A stretch of DNA of 64,000 bases, from positions 108,561 through 172,560 of the forward strand of contig JAJZBL010000002.1 of the NCBI GenBank assembly GCA_021798935.1. The letters are read 5' to 3'. The stretch comes from Microcaldota archaeon (GTDB lineage: Archaea > Micrarchaeota > Micrarchaeia > Micrarchaeales > Micrarchaeaceae). The stretch's first letter is position 1, and every line of letters starts with the position of its first letter. The position numbers and the translations under genes are program-made. The notes under the pieces are model-generated. The model saw only the letters and a list, made by a program, of their open reading frames with translations, did no database searches and was not told where the DNA came from. Shown piece by piece: positions 1-9,446 of the stretch.

Positions 1-2
1 CT

Positions 3-1529
3 TCAAAAGGAGATATTTGCATAGGCTCAATCATGAAGCATGCAGTATTGGATACAAAGATTAATTTGTCGCTGGATCGCTCAATTTTGAATTTGGGTGT
101 CCTAATATCAGGCCTTCCAGGCACAGGAAAAACTCATGAGTCAATGGCAATTGTAGAAGAAGCAATTAAGGTTGGAGTTCCAACAGTGGTGATTTCATCA
201 ACAAAGGAATGGGATGGCTTTGCCTATGACAACAATTTATATTGCCTTAAATTGCTAAATGACAAAGTGCCTATTAATTTCTTCAGCTGCCCAAATAGAT
301 CAAATAGGGATAAATTCTGGAGGGATCTCGCAATGCTCCTTGCTTCTGCTTCAGATGCAGGACCTTACAGGAGACCATTAGAAAAATGTATGCTAGATGC
401 TTTTAGAAGAGTTTACAAATCTACAGCGAATCCTAATCCTGCAGATGCAATAGATGAGATAATAAAATCTATAATAGATATGCATGGAAAGCGTACAAAC
501 ACAGGAGTCAAATATACTAAGCATGGTGAAAACATAAAGGCAGCTCTTGAAAACCTTATAGACCTATTAAGCAATGCTGAATATTCCTCTCAATTCGGGG
601 TAATGTTTGAGGATTTGATCAGCAGAGGTATAGTCTTTGATGCATCTGAAACCGGTTTTGGAATGAAAAAGCTTATTTACTCCCTTATATTAAACCAGTT
701 CTACTCTATAATCTCCTCGATGGATGAATCGGGCGACAGCAGCCTTAGGATGCTCTTAGTGGTAGAAGAAGCAGAACTTGTATTCAAAGATGATGACTCG
801 CCTGCAGTAGAAGATATGAAGACACGTATACAAGATTTTAGAAAAAAGGGGGTGGGGCTTATATTCATAACACATGGAGCTTTGGAGGTAGATGCAGACC
901 TCCGGAGACTACTTCAAGTCAAGCTTTATTTTAGGCAATCATCAGATATGGCACCTTATGCAGTCAAAGATCTTCTTTCTGACATTGATAATGATAGGTT
1001 AGTATCGAAGATAAAGCATATGCCTTCAGGTATATTCGGGTTAAGCACAATCTCAAAAGAAGGCTACAATAGGTATCCTATTGATTTGGAATTCTTAAGG
1101 TCCCTATTTTATAATTATAAAGGCAGCATAGATGGAAAACTTATAGAAAAGTATATCGATTCCAAAGGCTTATCCATACCTGAATATGTATATGAGAATC
1201 TGAAATTTGAAGGTTATCCAAAACTCAGTTCAAATGATTCCCAATCTGAGAAAAATTACAAGATCTTGCAGAAGATACGTAGGCTAGCTGTGAAATACCT
1301 AGGAAACAAGATTTATGATGTACTATTTGATAAGCTGGAGTACCAGTTTTATTTGATTAAAGGCAGAGTATATGATTTGGAATTGACAACAGAAAATGAG
1401 GTATCCTTGTTGCATCTTCCTATAAAGCCATCAGGTGAAGGAATAAGCCTTGAATTTGTTTTAAAGTATGGGAAATTGGATATAGCTGAGAAGAAAAGCA
1501 ATTTTGGCAAATCCCTTAAGGATTCCTAG
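3..1529 (+). CDS. HerA-like / DUF87 ATPase, 5' end cut by window edge
   Basis: P-loop ATPase of the HerA/FtsK-like superfamily, which pumps or moves DNA. The Walker A motif GLPGTGKT lies about 27 residues after the first ATG (33), and a Walker B-like LLVVEEAELVF follows. The frame stays open to the left edge and reads KGDICIGSIMKHAV before the P-loop. HerA-type proteins normally have a beta-barrel and an 'IxIG' segment just there, so the true start is probably outside the window. The C-terminal ~130 residues match nothing I recognise. It is convergent with an NreA gene 3 bp away. No NurA nuclease is adjacent, so its exact role (end resection, segregation or other) is open. Confidence 0.75.
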   Translation, partial: SKGDICIGSIMKHAVLDTKINLSLDRSILNLGVLISGLPGTGKTHESMAIVEEAIKVGVPTVVISSTKEWDGFAYDNNLYCLKLLNDKVPINFFSCPNRSNRDKFWRDLAMLLASASDAGPYRRPLEKCMLDAFRRVYKSTANPNPADAIDEIIKSIIDMHGKRTNTGVKYTKHGENIKAALENLIDLLSNAEYSSQFGVMFEDLISRGIVFDASETGFGMKKLIYSLILNQFYSIISSMDESGDSSLRMLLVVEEAELVFKDDDSPAVEDMKTRIQDFRKKGVGLIFITHGALEVDADLRRLLQVKLYFRQSSDMAPYAVKDLLSDIDNDRLVSKIKHMPSGIFGLSTISKEGYNRYPIDLEFLRSLFYNYKGSIDGKLIEKYIDSKGLSIPEYVYENLKFEGYPKLSSNDSQSEKNYKILQKIRRLAVKYLGNKIYDVLFDKLEYQFYLIKGRVYDLELTTENEVSLLHLPIKPSGEGISLEFVLKYGKLDIAEKKSNFGKSLKDS

Positions 1530-1532
1530 GTT

Positions 1533-2774
1533 TTATAAGCGCCTTTGCTTTAGCAGCCCTGTAAGTATTTTGCTATTTTTTATCCATTCAGAGACATTAA
1601 TATCCAATTTTTCATTTATGTAGCGGAACATTTCAGAATAGTTATCCATCTCTATTGGCTTTGTCTGTAGAGTTTGCTTGACGTGCTCACGTACATTCCA
1701 TACTCCTACTGGCAGCGTATAACCTTCATGGACTTCGCGCAATATCAGTACTGACGCTTGCCTCTTCATTTCTTTTAACTTTTCCCCAACTACAAGCCTT
1801 GCTGCATAGTAGCAGCCACCAATCTCTGCATACTTCTTTCTCCCTCTATAGCCTTCGTATGACGAATATATGGAGATTTCATCTGAATTCACATTCCATG
1901 TAGTTCTTGGGTAAAACGCTTCTATTGATTCGTATTCCCAGTTATTTGGCATAAATACTATGAGCCATCTATTGTCTAAAGCAACATTGTAGAATATCTT
2001 TATATTATCAATTTTTTCATTGACTTTTATCTCTTCGCGCAATGATTTGGAGATCAAATCGTCTACCATTGTTATGCTCCAACGGGTCGGCACAAATTTT
2101 CTGTTAGATTTCAACCCAAATAATCCTGCAGATACCCCTTTTTGAATACGGTAAATATCTACTTTGCTATTATAAAGTTCCTTTACAGCCGTGCTTGCAT
2201 CTGCATCGTAATCAGAATAAAGCTTCTCCAGATATCTATTTGACCTAGAATCAGATACTCTCATATCTTTTATCTTAACCGTTGGCCCAAAAGGACTCAA
2301 ATCTGTATCTAGCTTTGGCTTTACTAAGGGCTTGCCGATAAAATTTATATCTGAATCAGCAGGCTTATCAGACAATGCAAGGTCTCTTACTTCTTCCTCA
2401 ACCCTGCCTTTTTCAATATCATGTACATTGGTGATATGCATTCCTCTTACAAGCTGCAATCTCATCTGTATTATTTTTTCTATTGGCATACCTTTCCATA
2501 AAGATGGATTTGCCAGCAATGAGGAATCTTTTAAGAAAGGTGAAATCATAGGCCCTATAAATACTTTTGGATATCCAAATCTGCCTATGAATATCTCAGT
2601 AGGGGATGAACCACTGATATAATCTTTGCTCAATATGCTATTATATTGATTCTTATAATAACTTGATATTATAGAAGGATTCTTCATATTTCGGTAAACT
2701 TCCATGGATCTTTTGACCTTTACTATTGGATGATTGAATGAGAGTTCGTTTATCAATTTGTTAAGGTCTTCCAT
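1533..2774 (-). CDS. nreA: DNA repair protein NreA (Nre family)
   Basis: Archaeal Nre family protein (DUF650 and DUF651 domains), implicated in repair of DNA damage together with PCNA. Family signatures seen: an N-terminal IFIGRFGYPKVFIGPM block, the central GVSAGLFGLKSNRKFVPTRWSIT region and a Cys/Tyr-rich segment (GGCYYAARL). Length 413 aa is typical. Two differences from known members: no N-terminal Cys4 zinc finger is visible, and the protein ends in KQRRL, which looks like a PCNA-interacting (PIP) tail lacking its aromatic residues. Transcribed alone on the minus strand. Confidence 0.85.
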   Translation of the reverse strand: MEDLNKLINELSFNHPIVKVKRSMEVYRNMKNPSIISSYYKNQYNSILSKDYISGSSPTEIFIGRFGYPKVFIGPMISPFLKDSSLLANPSLWKGMPIEKIIQMRLQLVRGMHITNVHDIEKGRVEEEVRDLALSDKPADSDINFIGKPLVKPKLDTDLSPFGPTVKIKDMRVSDSRSNRYLEKLYSDYDADASTAVKELYNSKVDIYRIQKGVSAGLFGLKSNRKFVPTRWSITMVDDLISKSLREEIKVNEKIDNIKIFYNVALDNRWLIVFMPNNWEYESIEAFYPRTTWNVNSDEISIYSSYEGYRGRKKYAEIGGCYYAARLVVGEKLKEMKRQASVLILREVHEGYTLPVGVWNVREHVKQTLQTKPIEMDNYSEMFRYINEKLDINVSEWIKNSKILTGLLKQRRL

Positions 2775-2882
2775 TTTATCATTTTGTTAAATTGCTTTAT
2801 TTTTTTACATTCATAACCTATAAACTATGAGGATTCCCCGCTCATATTATTAAATTTATTTGCACTAATCATATTAGGTAAT

Positions 2883-3980
2883 ATGCAAACAAATATTTTA
2901 ATTGATAGGCTTAACAAAATTTTCAGGTCAACCGATCTCGATGCAATATTGCTATTTAATTTAAATTCGCCTTTTATAGATAGCAATTTTTATTATCTGA
3001 CTGACTTCAATAGTGGAGTATTTGAAAAGTCATTCGCAATTGCATTCAAAGATCATGTTGTAGTAGGCACATCGGATTTAGAATATGAAAATGCTCTCTT
3101 AGAGTCCAATGACCATATCAATGTATATAGGATAAACACTAAAGATGATATAGAGGAATTTCTTAGCAGAAATTTGACGGACCTTAAAGTTGGCTACAAT
3201 GAAAATTTCCTTCCTTATATTTATTATCAGAAATTCAAAAGGTATGCAAAATTCAACAAGCTGTTCAATGCATCTAAGTGCCTATATGAAGCCAGAAATA
3301 TCAAAGATAAATATGAATTAGAAAAAATAAAAAAAGCTGTGGAGATAACCAAGAAAAGTTTAGATGAAGTACAGTATTACTTCAAGAGAGGGATTACTGA
3401 AAAGGAATTGGCAGCACAGTTTAATTATTTGCAGCTTAAAAATGGTGCAGACAAGAATTCGTTTGGTACTATAGTCGCATTTGACAAGAACACCGCTTTG
3501 CCACATCATTCTCCTGATAATACTATATTAAAAGAAAATGCAGTTGTGCTCCTTGATGTAGGTGCAAAATGGAAGAATTACTGCTCTGATTTGACCCGGA
3601 CATTCTTCTTTGAGCCACATAAGAGATCTTTGAAGTATAAGAAGCTGCAGGATATGTATGATACAGTCGAAAAAGCAGAGTTGCTTGGATTAAGCCTGAT
3701 TAAAGATGGGGCAGATGGAAAGCAGATATTTGAAGAGGTAAGCAAATTCATAAACACAGCTAATGGCGGCATATATAAGGATAAATTCATACATTCCTTG
3801 GGCCACATGATAGGTATAGATGTTCATGATGCAGGAGCAGCGGCTTTATCTTATAAAAGTATAAAACTCCAAAATGGCATGGTAATGAGCGATGAACCTG
3901 GGATTTACCTTTATGGATTTGGCGGTGTAAGAATAGAAGATGATATACTGATAGAAAATGGAAGGGGTATCTTTCTCTGA
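2883..3980 (+). CDS. M24 family Xaa-Pro aminopeptidase/dipeptidase
   Basis: Cytosolic metallopeptidase that releases N-terminal residues before proline. It has an N-terminal creatinase-like domain (about 1-135) and a C-terminal pita-bread catalytic domain. Metal-binding segments are visible in order: DVGAKWKNYCSDLTRTF (two Asp), HSLGHMIGIDVHDAG (His), and DEPGIY with GVRIEDDILI (two Glu). Length 365 aa is standard. An A/T-rich TATA-like box at about 2848-2858 lies ~30 bp before the ATG, suggesting a leaderless or nearly leaderless mRNA. The KEOPS genes follow after 27 bp on the same strand, so the three are probably co-transcribed. Confidence 0.9.
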   Translation: MQTNILIDRLNKIFRSTDLDAILLFNLNSPFIDSNFYYLTDFNSGVFEKSFAIAFKDHVVVGTSDLEYENALLESNDHINVYRINTKDDIEEFLSRNLTDLKVGYNENFLPYIYYQKFKRYAKFNKLFNASKCLYEARNIKDKYELEKIKKAVEITKKSLDEVQYYFKRGITEKELAAQFNYLQLKNGADKNSFGTIVAFDKNTALPHHSPDNTILKENAVVLLDVGAKWKNYCSDLTRTFFFEPHKRSLKYKKLQDMYDTVEKAELLGLSLIKDGADGKQIFEEVSKFINTANGGIYKDKFIHSLGHMIGIDVHDAGAAALSYKSIKLQNGMVMSDEPGIYLYGFGGVRIEDDILIENGRGIFL

Positions 3981-4007
3981 AAACACTCTTCTTACGGTGA
4001 TAACTCA

Positions 4008-4982
4008 ATGATATTAGGTATTGAAAGCAGTGCACATACCTTAGGTGTAGGTATAGTTGACAATGGAAAGATATTGGCAAATTCAAAAAGGATGTATGAT
4101 ATTAAGGAATCTGGGATGATTCCAGCTAAAGTTGCTGATTTCCATGCTGAAAATGTATATGATGTTATAGAGTCTGCACTTGAATCTGCCAAGATAAACA
4201 TAGATGAATTGGACGGGATTGGCTATACGAAAGGCCCTGGTATAGGCCCTTGTTTGCATGTAGGGCAACTAGCTGCCTCATACCTTAGTTATAAGCTAAA
4301 ACTTCCAATATATCCAGTAAACCATGCAATTGCACACATTGAGATAACCAAGCACTTAGCAGGATTTAAGGATCCTTTAGCTCTTTATGTAAGTGGCGGA
4401 AATTCGCAGGTGCTTGGAATATCCAATATACCTAAAAAGCATTATCAAGTATATGGAGAAACATTAGATATAGGAGTTGGAAATATGCTTGACAACTTTG
4501 CAAGAGCTGCAAAATTAGTCCCCGCTTGGGGGTCTACAGTTGCAAAGGTTGCAGAAGGTGGTAGATACATAAAGATGCCCTATAGCGTAAAAGGAATGGA
4601 TTTCACATTTACAGGGCTCCTGACAAATGCTGTAAGATTGCTTGATTCAAATAAAGTTTCAGATATTGCATTTTCGCTTCAGGAAACTGCATTCTCAATG
4701 CTCACTGAAGCAACAGAAAGGGCATTGATGCTTACTGGAAAAACTGAGCTTGTACTCTCGGGAGGTGTAGCACAGAGCAACAGGCTTAGGAGCATGCTTA
4801 TGGATATGACAAAATCACATGGAATAAAGTTCTATGATGCAGATAACCAGTTCAACGCAGACAATGGTGCTATGATAGCTTTGGTAGCTGAGGAGATGTA
4901 TAATTCTGGGGCAACATTTGGCAAAGATAAATTAGGGATAAACCAAAGGTATAGAATAGACAAGGTTGAAGTTTTATGGTAA
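4008..4982 (+). CDS. kae1: Kae1, tRNA t6A37 threonylcarbamoyltransferase (KEOPS)
   Basis: Catalytic subunit of KEOPS, which transfers threonylcarbamoyl to A37 of ANN-decoding tRNAs. The N-terminus MILGIESSAHTLGVGIV is the ASKHA nucleotide-binding start, HAIAHIE gives the metal-binding His106 and His110, and VLSGGVAQSNRLRSM is the C-terminal phosphate segment. Length 324 aa is normal for archaeal Kae1. A GGTGA ribosome-binding site sits 7 nt before the ATG. It overlaps the Bud32 gene by 7 nt; in several archaea the two are fused, which supports a shared complex. Confidence 0.95.
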   Translation: MILGIESSAHTLGVGIVDNGKILANSKRMYDIKESGMIPAKVADFHAENVYDVIESALESAKINIDELDGIGYTKGPGIGPCLHVGQLAASYLSYKLKLPIYPVNHAIAHIEITKHLAGFKDPLALYVSGGNSQVLGISNIPKKHYQVYGETLDIGVGNMLDNFARAAKLVPAWGSTVAKVAEGGRYIKMPYSVKGMDFTFTGLLTNAVRLLDSNKVSDIAFSLQETAFSMLTEATERALMLTGKTELVLSGGVAQSNRLRSMLMDMTKSHGIKFYDADNQFNADNGAMIALVAEEMYNSGATFGKDKLGINQRYRIDKVEVLW

Positions 4983-5584
4983 AATTTCTTAAAATATCGG
5001 AAGGCAGCGAAGCAAACATATATCTCCAGAACATTCTTGGCACTAATATAATAATCAAATACCGCAGGAAGAAAAACTACTTAATAAAGGAAATCGATGA
5101 GGATTTAAGAAAGCATAGAACCAAGAAAGAGGCTAAAATAATGAGCTTAGCATATTCCAGCGGAGTTGACTGCCCAATCCCATTAATAGTATCTGATTAT
5201 TCTATTTACATGAATTATATCAAGGGCAACAATTTGAACAAGGTTTTAGATAAAATTAAGGATGTAAAATTTATGCAGATAGGAAAACTGCTATATACAC
5301 TTCATAAAGCAGGCATAGTTCACAATGACTTTACACCTGCAAATATAATACTTAAAGGCACGAAATTCTACCTGATAGATTTTGGATTGGCAGAATTATC
5401 CTCAAATGCAGAGGAAAGAGCGATAGACCTTCTGCTGATGAAAAGGTCCATAAACAAGAGGCAGTATTCTCATTTTATAAAAGGCTATTCTGAATCAAAC
5501 CCTTTTTCAAAGGAAGTAAATGATAGGTTGGCAATTATAGAGAAAAGAGGTAGGTACCAGGATAGAAGTTTAAGCCTGAAGTAA
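4976..5584 (+). CDS. bud32: Bud32 kinase/ATPase of KEOPS
   Basis: Small atypical protein kinase that activates Kae1 in KEOPS. It has a glycine-poor N-lobe with lysine in NIIIKYRRKK, a catalytic loop HNDFTPANII (Asp118), and the DFG segment LIDFGLAEL (Asp135). The C-lobe is minimal, as expected for a 202-aa Bud32. The ATG lies inside the end of kae1 (7-nt overlap), implying translational coupling. Other KEOPS subunits (Cgi121, Pcc1) are not in the window. Confidence 0.93.
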   Translation: MVKFLKISEGSEANIYLQNILGTNIIIKYRRKKNYLIKEIDEDLRKHRTKKEAKIMSLAYSSGVDCPIPLIVSDYSIYMNYIKGNNLNKVLDKIKDVKFMQIGKLLYTLHKAGIVHNDFTPANIILKGTKFYLIDFGLAELSSNAEERAIDLLLMKRSINKRQYSHFIKGYSESNPFSKEVNDRLAIIEKRGRYQDRSLSLK

Positions 5585-5634
5585 TTTTCTTATATTATAG
5601 ACAGAGCTTGAATTTGAACATTTATAAATTTTAT

Positions 5635-6852
5635 TCAGAATTTTCCTACATTTGGAAAATTGCTCTGAATATTGTCTTCTGTATTTGTGCTATAACTAGT
5701 TGCATTTTTTTCAGCTGGTGATCCGGACATTATTGAATAGATTATTAACAGAATACTGAAGAATGAAAATATTGCTATCAATATTGTATAAAGCTGCATG
5801 TATGCTGCAGATAAATATACAAATAAAGCTATTGCAAGGATATCTGCAAACATCCCAAATTTTGGACCATTTTTAGGATTTACAAATGACAGAATTCCTC
5901 CGAAAAATTGAAGCAATACAAAAATCATACTTATAGAAAGCAGCAAGTATGAAAAGTTAGTGGGTGAATTTAATGCACTAATTCCAGAGGTCTTAATAAA
6001 TTCCAATAAATATGACACCTGTCCAGAAGCTAATATGGCCATCACTATAATAGGAAGTATCATTAGAATAGAGCCTAATAATAGGTATTCGCTTGAATTG
6101 CTAACAAAAACGCTGCTGCCTTTTGGACCATTTCCGGTTGAAACTTTATCTATATCTTCTAAACAGTAATAATTTCCATTATAACTTACAAGATCTTCAT
6201 AGCAGAATGGCCTATGGCAATAGTTGCATATAGCATAAGCAGGCCTCCATGGATGCCATACACACATCAGGTTGGTAGCCATCCTTCTGCTCTCTAATTG
6301 TGCTTTTGTCTCCTTGTGTTTTTCATTTGCCATATAGGATTGGTCCATCATTACACTGCCTAGTGCCTGGGAGAATTGTTGGTCTGACATCTGAGAGGCT
6401 ACAAAAGCTGGGGCTTGAGGCACATTAGGCTGTTGGTATGTATAGGGGTTTACAGCTGGCGTTTGTTGGGGATAACCTCCAGATGGTGGTATATTTGGAT
6501 ATGGTTGCGTTTCGGTCTGTACTGCCCCATAAGTGCTTCCATAAGTTTTGGGCTGCTCAAATTGTGGATTAGCCTTTGGCTTGTTTTCTGGTTTAGGTTG
6601 TAAGTTGGTTTCGGGTCTCTGAATCGGTTTGTTTTGTAGTACTTTATTATTCCCAGTTATTGCAGTGCTTGAAGCTACCTCTGTATTTATAGAAGGAGGT
6701 TGATTAAAATTTATATTAGAATTTGCACCTGCATTTATGTTAGAATTAGGATTACCTGTATTTGATGCTTGCATTGAAGTATTAACTGAACCGGACTCTC
6801 TTTTTTTTCGGACCTTAAAAATAAGAAGATCGTCCTGATTCAGATCAGCCAT
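5635..6852 (-). CDS. Zinc-finger membrane protein with Pro/Asn/Gln-rich N-terminus
   Basis: Not a family I can name. Residues 1-160 are low-complexity, rich in Asn, Pro, Gln and Tyr. A compact Cys/His cluster (CVWHPWRPAYAICNYCHRPF, then YYCLED) resembles a B-box or rubredoxin-like zinc site. The C-terminal ~150 residues contain about four hydrophobic helices. I prefer the ATG at 6852 because GAGGT lies 8 nt upstream, overlapping the S26e stop; a TTG at 6858 is also in frame. It is 11 nt behind S26e, so probably co-transcribed. Function unknown; perhaps a membrane-tethered adaptor. Confidence 0.6.
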   Translation of the reverse strand: MADLNQDDLLIFKVRKKRESGSVNTSMQASNTGNPNSNINAGANSNINFNQPPSINTEVASSTAITGNNKVLQNKPIQRPETNLQPKPENKPKANPQFEQPKTYGSTYGAVQTETQPYPNIPPSGGYPQQTPAVNPYTYQQPNVPQAPAFVASQMSDQQFSQALGSVMMDQSYMANEKHKETKAQLESRRMATNLMCVWHPWRPAYAICNYCHRPFCYEDLVSYNGNYYCLEDIDKVSTGNGPKGSSVFVSNSSEYLLLGSILMILPIIVMAILASGQVSYLLEFIKTSGISALNSPTNFSYLLLSISMIFVLLQFFGGILSFVNPKNGPKFGMFADILAIALFVYLSAAYMQLYTILIAIFSFFSILLIIYSIMSGSPAEKNATSYSTNTEDNIQSNFPNVGKF

Positions 6853-6863
6853 CACCAATTACC

Positions 6864-7106
6864 TCATTCTAGTCTTCGATTTGCTCTTGACATTGCCTGT
6901 CTTTTTTTCATTTCAAAGATTCCTCTATGCTTAGCACAGCTTATGCAGTAGAATACTTTGTTCCTTTCTGTAAATCTTATGTCTTTATTGGTTTTCATAT
7001 CAGTGCTGAACACTGTAAATTTCTCTACTTCTACAGCTTTGCTTCTAGGTACCTTTCTGCCACACGACTCGCATGTTACTAATGTTTCCCTTCCTCTTCT
7101 TGCCAA
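6864..7106 (-). CDS. rps26e: 30S ribosomal protein S26e
   Basis: Small basic zinc-ribbon protein of 80 aa. The pattern CESCGRKVPRSKAV ... FYCISCAKHRGI places four cysteines (12, 15, 54, 57) with the spacing of eukaryotic/archaeal S26e, followed by a lysine/arginine-rich tail. S26e sits near the mRNA exit of the 30S subunit and occurs in only part of the Archaea. It is slightly shorter than crenarchaeal S26e (~100 aa). It is the first gene of a minus-strand pair with the zinc-finger membrane protein. Confidence 0.8.
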   Translation of the reverse strand: MARRGRETLVTCESCGRKVPRSKAVEVEKFTVFSTDMKTNKDIRFTERNKVFYCISCAKHRGIFEMKKRQAMSRANRRLE

Positions 7107-7519
7107 CTTAACACCTTTATTTATTTTGTAAGTTAAAAGTTTTTAAATGGTTGTTTTATTTTACCGATACTTCTTTGCCGAAATAAAATCTTTAAAATAT
7201 GGTAATTTGCAATTGTATTCTATTTGGCAAATAGCATTGCAACCAATGACAGTATATAGGTATTCAAGAAGATATATATAGGTTTGTATATCTGATCTCA
7301 ACCACGTTTATAATGACCCTATATTATTGTTAAACAGTATATAGTTTCTAAGATTATATCTTTAACAGCTAGTTCATAAAATTGGAATTTGTTTTGCAGA
7401 TAACAGAGCATATAACCTGCAAGTTTGTTTTTCTTTTTAATACTTGTCAAATAACTCACACAATCGTATACAGCAACCTATAAATAATTTGAATGTGTTA
7501 TATTAGTTAAGGTCTGCAA
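7107..7519. other. 413-bp intergenic region with divergent promoters
   Basis: AT-rich region between S26e (minus) and the Lrp-like gene (plus), with no convincing ORF. A TATA-like CTATAAATAA at about 7479-7488 lies ~35 bp before the downstream start. The stretch TATAAATAATTTGAATGTGTTAT resembles the DNA before the HTH gene at 9111 (TATAAATAAGTTTGAGTGTTTTAT, about 9043-9066), so the two promoters may share an operator or a duplication origin. Several other short TATA-like runs occur, none decisive. Confidence 0.4.
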
Positions 7520-8856
7520 ATGGAAAAAGTTCCAGCAAAAGTCCAAGAGGCTTTCGATGAGTTAAAGAACATATATGGGCAGGGTTTGGAACTTAAAATA
7601 AGGGATAAAAAATTCTATGTATTCAATATTGATGATAATGATAAATCCAGCGAAGCGTATATTGGTTGGATAACCGCAAATGGAATAGTTATACTTGCAG
7701 ATTCAAAGACTCCTTCTTTTGATTCTAAAGAGATAAAGGTTAAAAATGAGAGGCTTAAAGGAAAAAATATATCAAGCAACACTCTAAGTAAAGACGATAT
7801 AAATCTTCTTAAAGTCATGAGCATGAACTCAAGGCTCACTTTAAATAGAATCTCAGAGATAACAGGCATATCAATACATGCACTTGAGTACCGTATCGAA
7901 CGATTAGAAAGGATTTTAGGGATAAAATATACACTCGAGTTAAACATGAACAACCTTGGATTTTCAGAATATATGATTCTTGCAAAATTCACAAGAAACA
8001 AACCGGATTTTGAAGGGATAAAACAAGCGTTAGATAGGAATCTTAAGGTTCAACTTGCACTTGCAACTAAAGGAATCTATGATTTGGTAATTTTCTGTGT
8101 TGCGGAAAACAACAATGTGGTTGCATGGGTACTTGATGATATAATGAAATCAGAAACCTTAAATAACATAGAAGCAGAGTGGTATATAACACCTATTGCA
8201 GGTAGTTATGGTTTTATTCCATTAAGGAATGAATTCTTTGATATCCTTAAAGAAAGGGTTTGGCAGAGGAAAAAGAAGGGAGAGCATCCAAACTTATCAA
8301 GTTTAATGTACAGAGAGTATGTATTGCTTCGTGAACTGAACGAAGACAGCCGAAAGAGTTTCTCTTCAATAGATAAAAAGTATAATCTTCCTGCAGGAAG
8401 TGCGAAGAGGGCATATAAAGATCTTACCAATGAAGATGGAAAGAATGTAATAATAAGGCCAACTTTAACAATAAAAGAAATTGATAAAAAATATGATATG
8501 GCTGTTATCGCTGTTTTGATTAACTATACACGCTTTATGAAGTTTAGGGATGAACACCACAAATATATAATAAATGAACCAGATAATTTTATTGACAGGT
8601 TCTCTTATATATGTGATTGGAGATACCGAATGGCATATTTTACCTTTTCCCTATACTAAAAGATGAAGATATGGGAAAAATAGAAAATGAACTTTCAGAA
8701 ACAATGAGAGGGGTAAAATTTGATTCATTGATCGTAGAAAAAGTGATAGTAGGAACAATAAATTATAGAAAATTTGACAACCTTTATAGTGACCAATATT
8801 TGAGATTAATAAAAAGAAAATCAATTCAACCCAAGCAAAGAATACGTTATCAATAA
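7520..8856 (+). pseudogene. Lrp/AsnC-like transcriptional regulator, frameshifted near 8615
   Basis: Two-frame gene. The first frame (7520-8659) has a lineage-specific N-terminus, a winged-helix DNA-binding domain (LLKVMSMNSRLTLNRISEITGI, ~100-140) and Lrp-like ligand-binding repeats. It runs into a wrong-frame tail after FSYICD. The second frame, from TTG 8617 (EIPNGIFYLFPIL), continues the homology seen in the paralogue at 62335-63677, which reads FSYICDMEIPDSILYLFP. One missing base (TGTGATTGG where TGTGATTTGG is expected) explains the break. The gene could be decayed, phase-variable or mis-sequenced. The 3' end is duplicated just downstream. Confidence 0.7.
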
Positions 8857-8947
8857 ATTTAGTGAATGGAATGAAATTTGATTCATTGATCGTAGAAAAA
8901 GTGATAGTAGGAACAATAAATTATAGAAAATTTGACAACCTTTATAG
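8716..8947 (+). repeat. 74-bp perfect direct repeat, copies 158 bp apart
   Basis: Positions 8716-8789 and 8874-8947 are identical by eye, inside the 3' end of the Lrp-like gene and again downstream of its stop. After the identical block the two copies diverge, but still encode related tails (YSDQYLRLIKRKS versus YSSQYLNLIRDKS). This looks like the fusion scar of two tandem paralogues rather than simple slippage. Confidence 0.85.
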
Positions 8948-9014
8948 CAGCCAATATTTAAACCTTATAAGGGATAAATCTATAAAACCTCAAAAAAGAG
9001 TTCCCTACAAATAG
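8864..9014 (+). pseudogene. Orphan 3' fragment of a second Lrp-like paralogue
   Basis: Encodes about 47 residues, MKFDSLIVEKVIVGTINYRK... ending SSQYLNLIRDKSIKPQKRVPYK, parallel to the C-terminus of the gene just upstream but with a different last ~20 residues. There is no room for the other ~300 residues. It is most simply the tail left when a tandem paralogue was deleted by recombination through the 74-bp repeat. Confidence 0.65.
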
Positions 9015-9110
9015 GGATTAAGATTGAGTATTAAATACAGTTATAAATAAGTTTGAGTGTTTTATTTTTAGTATATTGCAACTAAGTAATAAAATAAAGA
9101 TAATTATTTT

Positions 9111-9446
9111 GTGAGTGTCACAATGAAACTATACTGCGATGATGAGGTAAAAAATCTGTTGCCTTCTATAAAAGGGGCTATATGTGAAGATTTAATATTT
9201 AAGATGAATTATAGCCAGAAGAAAGCTGCAGACATACTTGGAATAACGCAACCAATGGTAAACAAGTATTTGCACCATAAATACTCGTTCAGTATAGAGA
9301 ATACTATATCAATGATAAGGAAGAATAAGAGATATATTGAAATGATGGGCAAATTCCTTAAGCAAGATAAAATAGAAAATCTAGATTTGCTTATAAATTC
9401 ACTGTTATCGGATAAGGATTTTGTGGATGGACTAAGGATTGAATAG
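9111..9446 (+). CDS. XRE-type helix-turn-helix regulator (COG2522-like)
   Basis: A 111-aa predicted DNA-binding protein. The helix-turn-helix is MNYSQKKAADILGITQPMVNKYL at about residues 34-56, preceded by a short helical N-terminus and followed by a helical tail. GTG (9111) is the likely start, with ATG at 9123 as an alternative. A TATA-like TTATAAATAA at about 9042-9051 lies upstream and resembles the Lrp-like gene's promoter. Targets unknown; possibly it regulates the neighbouring Lrp family. Confidence 0.75.
   Translation: MSVTMKLYCDDEVKNLLPSIKGAICEDLIFKMNYSQKKAADILGITQPMVNKYLHHKYSFSIENTISMIRKNKRYIEMMGKFLKQDKIENLDLLINSLLSDKDFVDGLRIE

Noticed and set aside
1..1529. HerA-like ATPase as the DNA pump of the secretion cluster
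   Set aside because: It lies 30 kb away on the other side of many housekeeping genes, and the cluster has its own VirB4-type ATPase.
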